Shown piece by piece: positions 9,819 through 18,020 of a stretch of 64,000 nt of DNA. The DNA is taken from positions 1-64,000 of the forward strand of contig NZ_SZVP01000015.1 of assembly GCF_005885605.1 (NCBI RefSeq), read 5' to 3'. This stretch comes from Colwellia ponticola (GTDB taxonomy: Bacteria; Pseudomonadota; Gammaproteobacteria; Enterobacterales; Alteromonadaceae). Made by a program: the position numbers and the translations under genes. Position 1 is the first letter of the stretch. Each line of letters opens with the position of its first letter. The notes beneath the pieces were generated by a model. The model saw only the letters and a program-made list of their open reading frames with translations, was not told where the DNA came from and did not search any database.

Positions 9819-11168
9819 CTATCGAATTTGCAAAATGGTTTGATTTAACTGGTTATCAACTTCTAAGGCACGCGAGTTAGCTTGGAAATTTCTTTGTGCT
9901 GAAATCAAGTCAATAAGCTCTCCGGTTAAGTTAACATTCGATTGCTCTAACGCTGAAGAATTAATACCACCAAAAGTACCTGAGCCAGCCTCTCCCGCTA
10001 ATGCTTCTCCCGATACTAAGCTTTCTTTCCAGTTACTATTACCTACTTGTGTTAAGCCTTGTTCATTGGCAAAGTTTACTAGGGCAATTCGCGCTAACGG
10101 TTGTGAAGTACCATTTGAGTATGTGGCGCGTACTAAGCCATCATTACCAATATCAATACCGGTTAATCGACCAACCGCTAAACCATCTTGTTTTAACGCA
10201 GTTACTTCAAAGTTGGAAGCAAACTGTGTGGGCTCATTAGGATTAGGGCCACCAATATCTAAGTTGAAATCAATAATCACTTGTTGCGTAGGATCAGCAC
10301 CATTACTTAAAATACCAGGACCTAACGCCGCTGTTTGTATTAACGCTGGATTTTGACCAATAAAATCACCACTGGCATTAAAGCTCAATACTGCACCGGT
10401 AACACCTGCTTGAGTAGGGGGTGTTGGTGCCGGTAGCGGATACTCTGGTGTTATAGGTGATTCACCCGTAGAAGGAATATCAACCATGACATCGTCAACA
10501 GCGGTAAACATATTCCATTCATTCGCTGAAGCTTTAACAAAGTAATAGGTCATCACATGGCTATCACCTAACGAATCAAAAATGGTTACTGAAGTTGAGT
10601 TATTAAACGTTAAAGGATCGCTTGGATCAAAGACAGGGTTTGCTGGCGGTACATCACCTGCGGGTAAGTTCATACGAACGTCTACTTGACTGGTTTTAGT
10701 GGGCGCACCTGACGCAGTAGGAATGCGAATCGGTGATGCGGTACTTAAACTTACCGATGAAGAGCTACCATCAGGGTTAATTGGGAAACCTAACAAGTGA
10801 CCACCTTGAGAATTAACCACGAAATTCTCAGAGTTTAATTTAAACTGTCCGGCTCGAGTATATGAGCGTTCAAGTGAGCCAAGCTCTGGGACAGTAGCAA
10901 AAAAGCCATTACCGGTTATCGCCAAATCTAAGGCGTTATTAGTAAATTGGATACTACCCTGAGAGAATTGCTGAGCAACATCAGAGGTTAACACACCATC
11001 ACCTACTTTAGTTTTGCCTGCAGCAAGTAATGATGATGCATAGACATCGACAAACTCAGCACGTGATTCCTTAAAACCAACGGTATTAACGTTAGCAATG
11101 TTGTTTGATGTTACATCTAAATCTTTTTGTGCTGCGTTTAATCCGCTTAATGCAATATTAAATGACAT
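9819..11168 (-). CDS. flgE: flagellar hook protein FlgE
   Basis: Subunit of the flexible hook. The 449-residue protein has the N-terminal hook/rod motif (MSFNIALSGLNAAQKDLDVT then SNNIANVNTVGFKESRAEF), a GNGFFATVPE core, a FlgE D2-type middle (about 170-330, with SVTIFDSLGDSHVMTYYFVK) and the C-terminal helix NVNLTGELIDLISAQRNFQA. It is 146 nt downstream of flgD and is followed by a strong terminator, so it ends the flgBCDE transcript. Confidence 0.96.
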   Translation of the reverse strand: MSFNIALSGLNAAQKDLDVTSNNIANVNTVGFKESRAEFVDVYASSLLAAGKTKVGDGVLTSDVAQQFSQGSIQFTNNALDLAITGNGFFATVPELGSLERSYTRAGQFKLNSENFVVNSQGGHLLGFPINPDGSSSSVSLSTASPIRIPTASGAPTKTSQVDVRMNLPAGDVPPANPVFDPSDPLTFNNSTSVTIFDSLGDSHVMTYYFVKASANEWNMFTAVDDVMVDIPSTGESPITPEYPLPAPTPPTQAGVTGAVLSFNASGDFIGQNPALIQTAALGPGILSNGADPTQQVIIDFNLDIGGPNPNEPTQFASNFEVTALKQDGLAVGRLTGIDIGNDGLVRATYSNGTSQPLARIALVNFANEQGLTQVGNSNWKESLVSGEALAGEAGSGTFGGINSSALEQSNVNLTGELIDLISAQRNFQANSRALEVDNQLNQTILQIR

Positions 11169-11314
11169 AATTTAACCCTCTTAAAACTCTGTTGACAATT
11201 CTTTGACAGCAAAAAATAATAATAGTACTGACAATAATTATAATGCTGCTAATAATTCAATAAATGCGTGACGGATAAGCACCGTTTAACACGCTTGTAA
11301 TATAACGGGCCTAC

Positions 11315-12001
11315 TTAACCTTCCGACACTTCAATGACATCAGCTAACTTCATTGCACTACCACCGTTAAGGTTGAGTACAATATTACCGCCGGCACCAG
11401 CTAAGGTAACACTGTCAACTTTTCGATAAGTCATGGCTTCAAGCTCTGATGCTTGGCCTTCAACTAAACCAACGACCCTAAAGCGATAAGCCCCTGCTGG
11501 CGCTGGCTCTCCCTTAGCGGTTTGTCCATTCCAAGTAAAGCCAAATTCACCTTCGCCAACACTACCTACAGGCACTGTTTGAATAACTTCTCCGGCAACA
11601 TTTTCTACATAAATATTAACGTTGCTTGCGCCTTTTTCAGCAACAAGCTTACCTTTAACATTTTCACCTTCGCTCATACCAAAAACATTATCTTCAACTA
11701 AAACACTACGGCCAACGAGTGACGAGGCTTGTAGTGCTTGACTTGAAGTCATTGAACTTGCAAAGGAACCAAAAGAGTCATTGAGTTTTTGTACTCCGTC
11801 GGTAGTAGAAAAAGCTGTCATTTGCGAAATCATTTCGTTGTTATCAACGGGTTTAGTGGGATCTTGGTTTGAAAGTTCTTTCGTTAATAATGCAAAAAAG
11901 TCAGCTTGTGTAAGCATGCCTTTATCTTGCTCTGCAATTTCATATTTCTCTTTTTGCCAACGTAGATCCTCTAACGGATTCGTACCTTTAATTGTTTCCA
12001 T
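11315..12001 (-). CDS. flgD: hook cap / hook assembly scaffold FlgD
   Basis: Scaffold that caps the growing hook and is shed when FlgK arrives. The 228-residue protein shows the FlgD N-terminal motif (LTQADFFALLTKELSNQDPT then KPVDNNEMISQMTAFST) and a C-terminal FlgD tudor/Ig-like region (GEFGFTWNGQTAKGEPAPAG). Length is typical. The 230-nt gap to flgC is occupied by a decayed copy of the flgC 3' end. Confidence 0.95.
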   Translation of the reverse strand: METIKGTNPLEDLRWQKEKYEIAEQDKGMLTQADFFALLTKELSNQDPTKPVDNNEMISQMTAFSTTDGVQKLNDSFGSFASSMTSSQALQASSLVGRSVLVEDNVFGMSEGENVKGKLVAEKGASNVNIYVENVAGEVIQTVPVGSVGEGEFGFTWNGQTAKGEPAPAGAYRFRVVGLVEGQASELEAMTYRKVDSVTLAGAGGNIVLNLNGGSAMKLADVIEVSEG

Positions 12002-12064
12002 TATCCACTCCTACGTGGTGTAATAAGATAGCGTAAGAAGATAAATACCTTACTAAAACTCTCA

Positions 12065-12196
12065 TTATCGTTGACCTAACGGTAATGTTTTATTGAGCAT
12101 TTTTTTAGCTAATGCAACTAACTGAACATTACTTTGTTGGCTATTAACTTGGTATGAGCACGATGCTGATATTACTGTATTTGTGATATCATTCAT
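12065..12196 (-). pseudogene. partial in-frame duplicate of the flgC 3' end (43 codons)
   Basis: The minus strand encodes a 43-residue ORF (ATG at 12196, TAA at 12065-12067) whose product aligns with the last ~40 residues of FlgC. ISAS.SYQ, NVQL, AK.MLNKTL and LGQ match the flgC C-terminus (ISASRSYQTNVQLAESAKNM, then LNKTLQLGQQ), with about six extra residues (VNSQQS) inserted after SYQ. The nucleotide match is also clear: GTTGACCTAAC.GTAATG and TTTTATTGAGCAT occur in both copies. A G-rich stretch (GGGGATGAAGC) precedes the ATG. It looks like an old local duplication that has kept an open frame. It lacks the FlgC N-terminal motif, so it cannot be a rod subunit. Confidence 0.8.
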
Positions 12197-12231
12197 TGCT
12201 TCATCCCCACAAGCAAAATAAAAATCAATCA

Positions 12232-12663
12232 TTATTGTTGACCTAACTGTAATGTTTTATTGAGCATATTTTTGGCTGATTCAGCTAATTGCACATTAGT
12301 TTGGTATGAGCGCGATGCTGAGATCATATTGGTCATTTCTTCGATAACATTGACATTAGGCTTATAGATATAGCCGTCTTTATCTGCCATAGGATGGCTA
12401 GGTGAATATTCGACGTTCAATGGTTTATCACTTTCAACAATGCCGAGCACATTCACACCTACACCACTACCGTCTTTTGCTCCTTGCCCTGCGGCAGCTT
12501 CTTGCATAGCAGCGGCAAAAACAGGGTGCCTTGCTCGGTAGGTTTGATCGGCACTACTGCTAACACTATCGGCATTAGCAATATTACTTGCTGTAGTGTT
12601 TAAACGTACTGATTGCGCGCTCATGCCACTACCAGTGATATTAAATACGTTAAAAAGACTCAT
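12232..12663 (-). CDS. flgC: flagellar proximal rod protein FlgC
   Basis: Proximal rod subunit. The 143-residue protein has the rod motif (FNVFNITGSGMSAQSVRLNT then TASNIANADS) and the FlgC C-terminal helix (NVIEEMTNMISASRSYQTNV). Length is normal (about 135-140). It follows flgB by 2 nt, so the two are translationally linked. Its 3' end has been duplicated downstream (12065-12196). Confidence 0.97.
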   Translation of the reverse strand: MSLFNVFNITGSGMSAQSVRLNTTASNIANADSVSSSADQTYRARHPVFAAAMQEAAAGQGAKDGSGVGVNVLGIVESDKPLNVEYSPSHPMADKDGYIYKPNVNVIEEMTNMISASRSYQTNVQLAESAKNMLNKTLQLGQQ

Positions 12664-12665
12664 AA

Positions 12666-13064
12666 CTATTGACCTCCGCTAATCACTTTCTTCATGCTTT
12701 TAACTTTGCCATTAAGAAACTGAACGCTTGCTTGATACTCCATTGAATTTTTTAGATACAAGTTTCGTTCCACTTGTACATCTACTGTATTACCGTCACC
12801 TGTATCAGGTTGATTAGGAATACGAAAATCAACCGCGTTATTTAATTCGGTACGTACATCAAAGTGTTTTTCATTGGTGCGAGTCATGCCCATTTGCTGT
12901 TTATTTGTCGCTTGTGCTAAAGCTTGTTTAAAATCGACACCCTTCGCTTTGTAACCTGGGGTATCCGCATTAGCAATATTACTAGCAATGACTTCTGCCC
13001 GTTGCGAGCGAATAAGCATACCTTGGGAATGTAGTTGAAAGCCTTTATCAAAACCTATAGCCAT
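12666..13064 (-). CDS. flgB: flagellar proximal rod protein FlgB
   Basis: First rod subunit on the MS ring/FliE. The 132-residue protein has the FlgB N-terminal motif (GMLIRSQRAEVIASNIANAD then TPGYKAKGVDFKQAL) and ends MEYQASVQFLNGKVKSMKKV. It is the first gene of flgBCDE; a sigma-54-like site lies about 40 nt upstream and a long hairpin separates it from cheR. Confidence 0.96.
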   Translation of the reverse strand: MAIGFDKGFQLHSQGMLIRSQRAEVIASNIANADTPGYKAKGVDFKQALAQATNKQQMGMTRTNEKHFDVRTELNNAVDFRIPNQPDTGDGNTVDVQVERNLYLKNSMEYQASVQFLNGKVKSMKKVISGGQ

Positions 13065-13102
13065 AATAGCCTCACAATGATTTACGTTTAGTTAAATAGC
13101 AT

Positions 13103-13119
13103 ACAATAATTATGCCAAT
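13103..13119 (-). promoter_or_regulatory. sigma-54-like promoter of flgB
   Basis: Minus-strand TTGGCATAATTATTGTA has a perfect -24 box (TTGGCA) and correct spacing to a TTG at -12, but the usually invariant C of the GC dinucleotide is T. The site lies about 39 nt upstream of the flgB ATG, the expected position for a class III flagellar promoter. The weak -12 element lowers confidence. Confidence 0.5.
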
Positions 13120-13176
13120 TAAAAAATTAGTGTGATAATCAGTGCGGTAATTAAGGTAAGTAAGCCTATGCAGAAG

Positions 13177-13229
13177 ACAATAGCCGAGCTAACAACAAAG
13201 AAGGTCATTGTTGTTAGCTCGGCTATTGT
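13177..13229. other. 22-bp perfect inverted repeat between cheR and flgB
   Basis: Arms 13177-13198 and 13208-13229 (core TAGCCGAGCTAACAAC) pair perfectly with a 9-nt loop. No T-run follows on either strand, so it is not a canonical terminator, but it would stop or protect the 3' end of a cheVR transcript. It lies 48 nt downstream of the cheR stop. Confidence 0.8.
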
Positions 13230-13276
13230 AAGCTAGGTTATTATTGTTTGATAATACGAGGTGATTATCAGGGGAG

Positions 13277-14107
13277 TTATTTTTTTTGGTATACGATACC
13301 TGGGTTACAGCGCATCATAGTAAAGTTTTGATTTATACCCGATAAAGACTCTGAAGCACCTAAAAACAAATAGCCGTCATTATTTAATACGCCATGAATT
13401 TGACTAATTATTTGCGTTTTTATTTCTGGCGAGAAGTAAATCAAGACATTACGACAAAATACAATATCAAATCGACCTATCAAGCTATAACTGTTAAGTA
13501 AATTTAATGGTCTAAAGCTTACCATTTTCTTCACTTCATCTTTTATCTTCAGCATGCCATTATCACCGGTTTCAAAGAAACGTTGCTTACGCTCAGCAGA
13601 TAACCCTCGGGCAAGGGCTAAGCTGTCGTAATGGCCATATTTACAGTGTTCTAGCATAGTTGTTGATATATCGGTACCAATAACTTGTACACCACGTGGA
13701 AAAGCCCCTGGATTTTTTTGTTGGTACTCTAATACGGACATAGCTATAGAATAGGGTTCTTGACCTGAAGAGCTCGCCGCAGACCAGATTTTAACAGGCG
13801 TTTTACGGTTGGCAAAATCTGGTAATAATTTACTTTGCAGTAATTTAAACGGATAGTCGTCACGAAACCATAACGTTTCATTGGTGGTCATGGCATCGAT
13901 AACCGCGGCACGCAATTGCCGCTCGGTAGGCATAAGAGTACGGTTAACTAATTCACTCAAGGAGCTGAGTGAAAATTTAGCCATCAAGGGAGCTAATCGG
14001 CTTTTAACTAAATACTGCTTTTTTTCTCCCAGTACTATGCCACACTGTTGCTCTAAAAAAGTTCTAAATTGATCATAGCTTTTTTCATCAAGTTCTCTTG
14101 CTGACAC
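13277..14107 (-). CDS. cheR: chemotaxis methyltransferase CheR
   Basis: Transfers methyl groups from S-adenosylmethionine to glutamates on chemoreceptors. The 276-residue protein has an N-terminal helical CheR domain (about 1-75) and a C-terminal SAM-binding fold with the glycine/serine motif IWSAASSSGQEPYSIAM and the signature FDIVFCRNVLIYF. Length matches the single-domain CheR. Placement after cheV and before flgB is the standard Vibrio-type order. Confidence 0.95.
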   Translation of the reverse strand: MSARELDEKSYDQFRTFLEQQCGIVLGEKKQYLVKSRLAPLMAKFSLSSLSELVNRTLMPTERQLRAAVIDAMTTNETLWFRDDYPFKLLQSKLLPDFANRKTPVKIWSAASSSGQEPYSIAMSVLEYQQKNPGAFPRGVQVIGTDISTTMLEHCKYGHYDSLALARGLSAERKQRFFETGDNGMLKIKDEVKKMVSFRPLNLLNSYSLIGRFDIVFCRNVLIYFSPEIKTQIISQIHGVLNNDGYLFLGASESLSGINQNFTMMRCNPGIVYQKK

Positions 14108-14194
14108 TATTATTTCCCTATTATTTAAAAGGCCTTAGTAACCCCAAAAAAAGGTGGAGGTTGCCATTCATTTACTCTAATGGCAAGACATCAT

Positions 14195-15124
14195 TTATTC
14201 TTCTATTTTTAACCATTTTTTCACGGCTATTGCTAGTTCATCTGGATGGAACTTAGGAATAAAGTCTTCTGCACCAACTTTTTCAACCATGGCATTATTA
14301 AAGACACCACTTAATGAAGTGTGTAAAATAATAGGCATTTTTGACATACGATCATTACCTTTTACTTCGGCGGTTAAGGTATAACCATCCATTTCTGGCA
14401 TTTCAATATCAGAAATCATCAAGGCGACTTTCTCAGTAATACTACTTTGACAAGTCTCATCAATCGCTAATAACTGCGTTAAGGCATCACGACCGTTTTT
14501 AGCAAGCACCATATTAATGCCTAATGGCTCTAAAGCTCTTCTGACTTGATTTCTCGCAACAGTAGAGTCATCAACAATCATCACTAATTTATCACCAAGC
14601 TTCTCACCTATAGAAACATCAATTAACTCTTCACTCACCTCAGTTGACACTGGACTAATTTCATTTAAAATTTTCTCAACATCAAGTATCGATACCATCT
14701 GACCGTCTATTTCAGTAACGGCTGTTAAATAACTAGATTTACCAGCGCCTTCTGGGGGCGGCATAACATCAGCCCAGCTTAAGGTGACTATGCGCTCAAC
14801 ACCCGCGACAAGAAACCCTTGTACACTGCGGTTATACTCAGCAATGATAATATAACTGTCTGCTGTTTGTTCAATTGCAGGCCCCCCCGTTGACTTACTT
14901 AAGTCAATAACCGATATGGTTTGCCCCCTAATATGTGCAACGCCCTTAATAAATGAGTCTTGCTTAGGTAATAGCGTTAAACGTGGACATGGCATGACCT
15001 CACGTACTTTAAATACATTAATACCAAACCTCTGCCTGCCATTGAGTTTAAAAAGTAACAATTCCAACCTGTTTTCGCCAACAAGTTGCGTACGCTGGTT
15101 TACTGAATCGAGTATGCCTGCCAT
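14195..15124 (-). CDS. cheV: chemotaxis coupling/response-regulator protein CheV
   Basis: Couples receptors to CheA and tunes adaptation. The 309-residue protein has a CheW-like domain (about 15-165, with GINVFKVREVMPCPRLTLLP and GVAHIRGQTISVIDL) fused to a receiver domain (about 180-305, with MIVDDSTVARNQ, the phospho-acceptor Asp in MISDIEMPEMDGY, and the Lys in FIPKFHPDEL). Architecture and length are those of CheV. It is the first gene of cheVR, divergent from flgA. Confidence 0.95.
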   Translation of the reverse strand: MAGILDSVNQRTQLVGENRLELLLFKLNGRQRFGINVFKVREVMPCPRLTLLPKQDSFIKGVAHIRGQTISVIDLSKSTGGPAIEQTADSYIIIAEYNRSVQGFLVAGVERIVTLSWADVMPPPEGAGKSSYLTAVTEIDGQMVSILDVEKILNEISPVSTEVSEELIDVSIGEKLGDKLVMIVDDSTVARNQVRRALEPLGINMVLAKNGRDALTQLLAIDETCQSSITEKVALMISDIEMPEMDGYTLTAEVKGNDRMSKMPIILHTSLSGVFNNAMVEKVGAEDFIPKFHPDELAIAVKKWLKIEE

Positions 15125-15386
15125 ATGAACCTCATGTGTTACTGCGCTATTGTTATCTTTATGCTAATGAGCACTTAAGGCACAGTTCTTGAATTGTATT
15201 TACTATAAAATTAATTATCACGAAGCGCCTGAAAATTGACGCCTATTTTAATTTTATCTTATTTTTTACTGCTAATTTAAATCACTTAGTGTAAATCACT
15301 TAACTTAAACCATTTAGTTTACATTGCTTAAGTATATTAAGCATAGACGACTATTTATAACTTACTTAAGGATAGCAACAAAATAT

Positions 15387-16079
15387 ATGCGCCATATTAA
15401 CGTTTTTTTTATTTTTTTATTGTTACTACTCATTGAGCAAAAAAGTGCTACTGCTACCGAACTAGACAGTACCTTCATTGAGGACTTTGCACACACTTAT
15501 TTAACCGAGCAATATCCTTCTACAGAAGAAGAAAAAGTGCGAGTTTCAGTTGCCGAGTTAGATCCTAGAATAAAGATTAAGCCCTGTAATATCCCTTTAA
15601 CTGCAAATATACCTGAAAAGAATAACTCTATAAATGTAAATATAAAAATTAGTTGCGATGAATCAACACCATGGCAAATATACTTATCGGCCAAAGTTGA
15701 AATAACTAAAGCTATTTTCATCGCAAAAAAAACAATCCTTAAAGGAGAGAGGCTCGATGAAAACAATGTTGAACTAGCTTATATAGCAACTAACCGAATT
15801 CGCGGTAGTAAGCTAACTGATGAAGCCATAGTTTTTGGCGCGAAGGCTAAGCGACGCATTGGTCAAGGTAGAGCCATTAACAAGCGAAGTATTTGTTTAA
15901 TATGCAAAGGCGATGTTGTAACCATTATTGCTGCCTCTGATAGTTTCAGTATAAAAACACGCGGTATTGCGTTAAGTTCAGGGAATATTAATGAACAAAT
16001 AAGAATAGAAAACAGCCGCTCAGAGAAAGTTATTACCGCACGCGTGAAAACTATTAACCAAGTAGAAATTAACCTATAA
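15387..16079 (+). CDS. flgA: P-ring assembly chaperone FlgA
   Basis: Periplasmic chaperone for FlgI. The ATG at 15387 gives a protein of about 230 residues starting MRHINVFFIFLLLLLIEQKS, a clear signal peptide; an in-frame TTG at 15324 would add 21 residues that spoil it. The C-terminal half has the SAF/FlgA features: KAIFIAKKTILKGERLDENN, IVFGAKAKRRIGQGRAI and a C-terminal GDVVTIIAASDSFSIKTRG segment. Two paired Cys pairs are visible. It is divergent from cheV and upstream of flgMN. Confidence 0.92.
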   Translation: MRHINVFFIFLLLLLIEQKSATATELDSTFIEDFAHTYLTEQYPSTEEEKVRVSVAELDPRIKIKPCNIPLTANIPEKNNSINVNIKISCDESTPWQIYLSAKVEITKAIFIAKKTILKGERLDENNVELAYIATNRIRGSKLTDEAIVFGAKAKRRIGQGRAINKRSICLICKGDVVTIIAASDSFSIKTRGIALSSGNINEQIRIENSRSEKVITARVKTINQVEINL

Positions 16080-16168
16080 TCAAGTGTCATAATCTAGTAG
16101 TATCGAATACATAAATCAAACATATAACTCTAGCTTAATAAGTGTTCTCGATATTATTTTTTTTTAGC

Positions 16169-16195
16169 TAAAGTTACTACCGTAACGGCCGATAA
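16169..16195 (+). promoter_or_regulatory. sigma-28 (FliA) promoter of flgMN
   Basis: TAAAGTTA at 16169-16176, an 11-nt spacer and GCCGATAA at 16188-16195 match the flagellar sigma-28 consensus (TAAAGTTT-N11-GCCGATAA) at all but one position. It lies about 200 nt upstream of the flgM start, giving a leader of about 195 nt that includes the 28-bp palindrome at 16237-16264. FlgM is the anti-sigma-28, so this is a feedback arrangement. Confidence 0.85.
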
Positions 16196-16236
16196 CTAGC
16201 TATTAGAATTATTAGAATTATTTGAATATTAACATG

Positions 16237-16264
16237 ACTAGTAATGAACTAGTTCATTACTAGT
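16237..16264. other. 28-bp perfect palindrome in the flgM leader
   Basis: Half-site ACTAGTAATGAACT is followed immediately by its exact reverse complement with no spacer, centre 16250/16251. It is placed about 40 nt downstream of the predicted sigma-28 start point and 133 nt upstream of flgM. Possibilities are an operator for a dimeric regulator or a leader hairpin. Confidence 0.85.
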
Positions 16265-16397
16265 TACTGATACATTAGTATTTATAGGTTACAAAGCTGT
16301 TATATATTTTAAATATCATTCCTTACATGTAGCGCCTATTTTAAAGTGTTGTTTAAATTAAAAATAAAGGCTTAAAACAAGGTTAAAAGGTGAAATT

Positions 16398-16706
16398 ATG
16401 GCTATAAACATCAATAACTTGAGTAACAACAATCAAGTTCAGCAAACACAACAGAAGCAAGTAAAACAGCAATCTGCTCAAACGGCATCAACTAATGCGC
16501 AGATAAAAAGCTCTGGACAAGATTCTGTATCGATTACACCACAAGCGAAGCAACTTAATGAATTACAAAAAAAAGCTGCGGATGCTCCTGTTATTAACCA
16601 AACAAAAATCGATGAACTGAAAAAAGCAATTAGCTCTGGCGATTATAAGATCAATCCAGAAAAGCTAGCGGCCAGCATTGCTAACTTTGAATTTAACCTT
16701 GTTTAG
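16398..16706 (+). CDS. flgM: anti-sigma-28 factor FlgM
   Basis: Binds and holds FliA (sigma-28) until it is exported through the finished hook. The 102-residue protein has the typical low-complexity, Gln-rich, disordered N-terminal half (about 1-45, many Q/N/S) and the conserved C-terminal FliA-binding region (SVSITPQAKQLNELQKKAAD, then KIDELKKAISSGDYKINPEK). Preceded by AAGGTG about 7 nt upstream of ATG. Expressed from the sigma-28 site at 16169-16195 together with flgN. Confidence 0.95.
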   Translation: MAININNLSNNNQVQQTQQKQVKQQSAQTASTNAQIKSSGQDSVSITPQAKQLNELQKKAADAPVINQTKIDELKKAISSGDYKINPEKLAASIANFEFNLV

Positions 16707-16754
16707 CGATAAACTCTATGTATATCATTTTTTGTTAAATCAAAGGCAAACCTT

Positions 16755-17201
16755 ATGTTACCCAGCTCAACTTCTCAAGGATTAACACCTACAGAATTGT
16801 TAGCAAAACAACACCAGCAACTGACCTTGCTCGCTGAAATTATCGCTAATGAAAAAGAAGTTTTACAGCAGCATGAGCCGCAAGCGCTGCTTGCTATTAG
16901 CCAAGAAAAAAACACTTTATTAGTAGCTATTGAACACCTTGACCGAGAAATTGGCCAAAACCAAGCCTTTGCTCAAGCAAAAGCTGCCGGTGAGCTAAGC
17001 CAAGAGCTTAAAGAAATAACCGATTTATTACATCATTGCCAACAAAAAAATCAAGTTAACGGGCAAATTATTCAACAATCTCAACTTGCCGTTGAACGTA
17101 TGAAAACCAGCTTGTTAGAAAACCATAATAAGAATGCGATAACTTATGATAAAAAAGGTAAGAAGAACGCTGGACTATCTAGTTTAGGCTTAAAAGCTTA
17201 A
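16755..17201 (+). CDS. flgN: flagellar export chaperone FlgN
   Basis: Cytoplasmic chaperone for FlgK and FlgL. The 148-residue protein is mostly helical and coiled-coil-like (TELLAKQHQQLTLLAEIIAN, then EKEVLQQHEPQALLAISQEK), as FlgN is. It lies 48 nt after flgM. The last codon and TAA stop are the first unit of an 8-nt tandem repeat (GCTTAACG, 17196-17250), so slippage there would not alter the protein but would change the 3' end of the mRNA. Confidence 0.88.
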   Translation: MLPSSTSQGLTPTELLAKQHQQLTLLAEIIANEKEVLQQHEPQALLAISQEKNTLLVAIEHLDREIGQNQAFAQAKAAGELSQELKEITDLLHHCQQKNQVNGQIIQQSQLAVERMKTSLLENHNKNAITYDKKGKKNAGLSSLGLKA

Positions 17202-17250
17202 CGGCTTAACGGCTTAACGGCTTAACGGCTTAACGGCTTAACGGCTTAAC
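17196..17250. repeat. 8-nt tandem repeat (GCTTAACG, about 6.9 copies)
   Basis: Seven near-identical units with no mismatches, beginning with the final Ala codon and stop codon of flgN. Perfect identity suggests recent expansion or ongoing slippage. Each unit contains an in-frame-dependent TAA. Confidence 0.97.
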
Positions 17251-17336
17251 ACTATAAGTACACCATACGCAATAATAGCTCACCTACAGTACTTACCTAA
17301 CATAGCGCGTTAATTTAGCGATAAAGTACAATAGTA

Positions 17337-17381
17337 AACATAAAAAAACGGTAATCATATTGATTACCGTTTTTTTATGTT
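17337..17381. terminator. bidirectional terminator between flgN and flgP
   Basis: A perfect stem of about 20 bp (arms 17337-17356/7 and 17361-17381, core ACGGTAATCA) with a 3-4 nt loop and A-run/T-run flanks on both sides. It separates the convergent flgMN (plus) and flgP (minus) transcripts. Confidence 0.92.
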
Positions 17382-17425
17382 AATGATGAACCAATTACAT
17401 GGCTATTATACCGTCTAAAATAAGG

Positions 17426-17893
17426 CTAAAAGTGAGTCACCGCTTTAATTTCTTTTCTATTTTGATTGGCTTGATAAATATTGTAAACGTCGGTAAAGTC
17501 CAACTGTAATTCCGTGGTATAAATATCGCCAACGGGATAACTTTTCACTACTTTTGCACCGCGAATAATGCCTTGAACTGACGCTGTTAAGTGTTGATCT
17601 TCAATTAGCAAATCAGCCATGGTCACTTTACCTGTAACTTGTTGACCATATACTTGCTCGGCTAACTCTGCATAAGCAGCAATTTTTGACGCTTTAATTG
17701 CCATTAGCATACGCTGTGTTTCATGCGCTGATTTTTGTATACTAATGGGTGCAAAACCTGTGGCATATAGCACAGGGAAAACATCAGGTTTTGCTGTTTG
17801 CCATTGTACATGCTTATCGTAAAAAACAGAGCATGCGCTGGTTAATAAAAGTGTACTCAATATAAGAATACATCGAGTCAATAAGTTATTCAT
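17426..17893 (-). CDS. flgP: flagellar outer-membrane lipoprotein FlgP
   Basis: Lipoprotein of the H/T-ring or basal disc of sheathed polar flagella. The upstream GTG/ATG at 17944 would add 17 non-signal residues; ATG at 17893 is preceded by AAGGGG (6 nt) and gives a lipoprotein signal MNNLLTRCILILSTLLLTSA then Cys. The mature part has the LPP20/FlgP pattern (GFAPISIQKSAHETQRMLMA, IKASKIAAYAELAEQVYGQQ). Divergent from flgT. The usual partner gene flgO is absent here; FlgO-domain genes occur only at 36-38 kb. Confidence 0.88.
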   Translation of the reverse strand: MNNLLTRCILILSTLLLTSACSVFYDKHVQWQTAKPDVFPVLYATGFAPISIQKSAHETQRMLMAIKASKIAAYAELAEQVYGQQVTGKVTMADLLIEDQHLTASVQGIIRGAKVVKSYPVGDIYTTELQLDFTDVYNIYQANQNRKEIKAVTHF

Positions 17894-17974
17894 GGATGCC
17901 CCTTGGTAGTGATTGCTACAAAAAATCGTTTTACGTTTATACATAGTATTTTTTACACTATAGTTTTTTAACTA

Positions 17975-17991
17975 TGCAGGTTTTAAGCCAA
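17975..17991 (-). promoter_or_regulatory. sigma-54-like promoter of flgP
   Basis: Minus-strand TTGGCTTAAAACCTGCA keeps GG-N10-GC and the TTGGC -24 box; the -12 box is CTGCA. It lies about 82 nt upstream of the flgP ATG and is back to back with the flgT site. Confidence 0.6.
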
Positions 17992-18020
17992 CAAAAACCA
18001 AAGCCTTTATTACATAATCA

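Noticed and set aside
15179..15192. Possible sigma-54 site upstream of flgA (GG-N10-GA)
   Set aside because: The -12 GC is replaced by GA and the -24 box is only partly matched; too weak to list.
15324..15386. Extension of FlgA to a TTG start
   Set aside because: Adds 21 residues that place polar sequence before the signal peptide; no good SD for the TTG.
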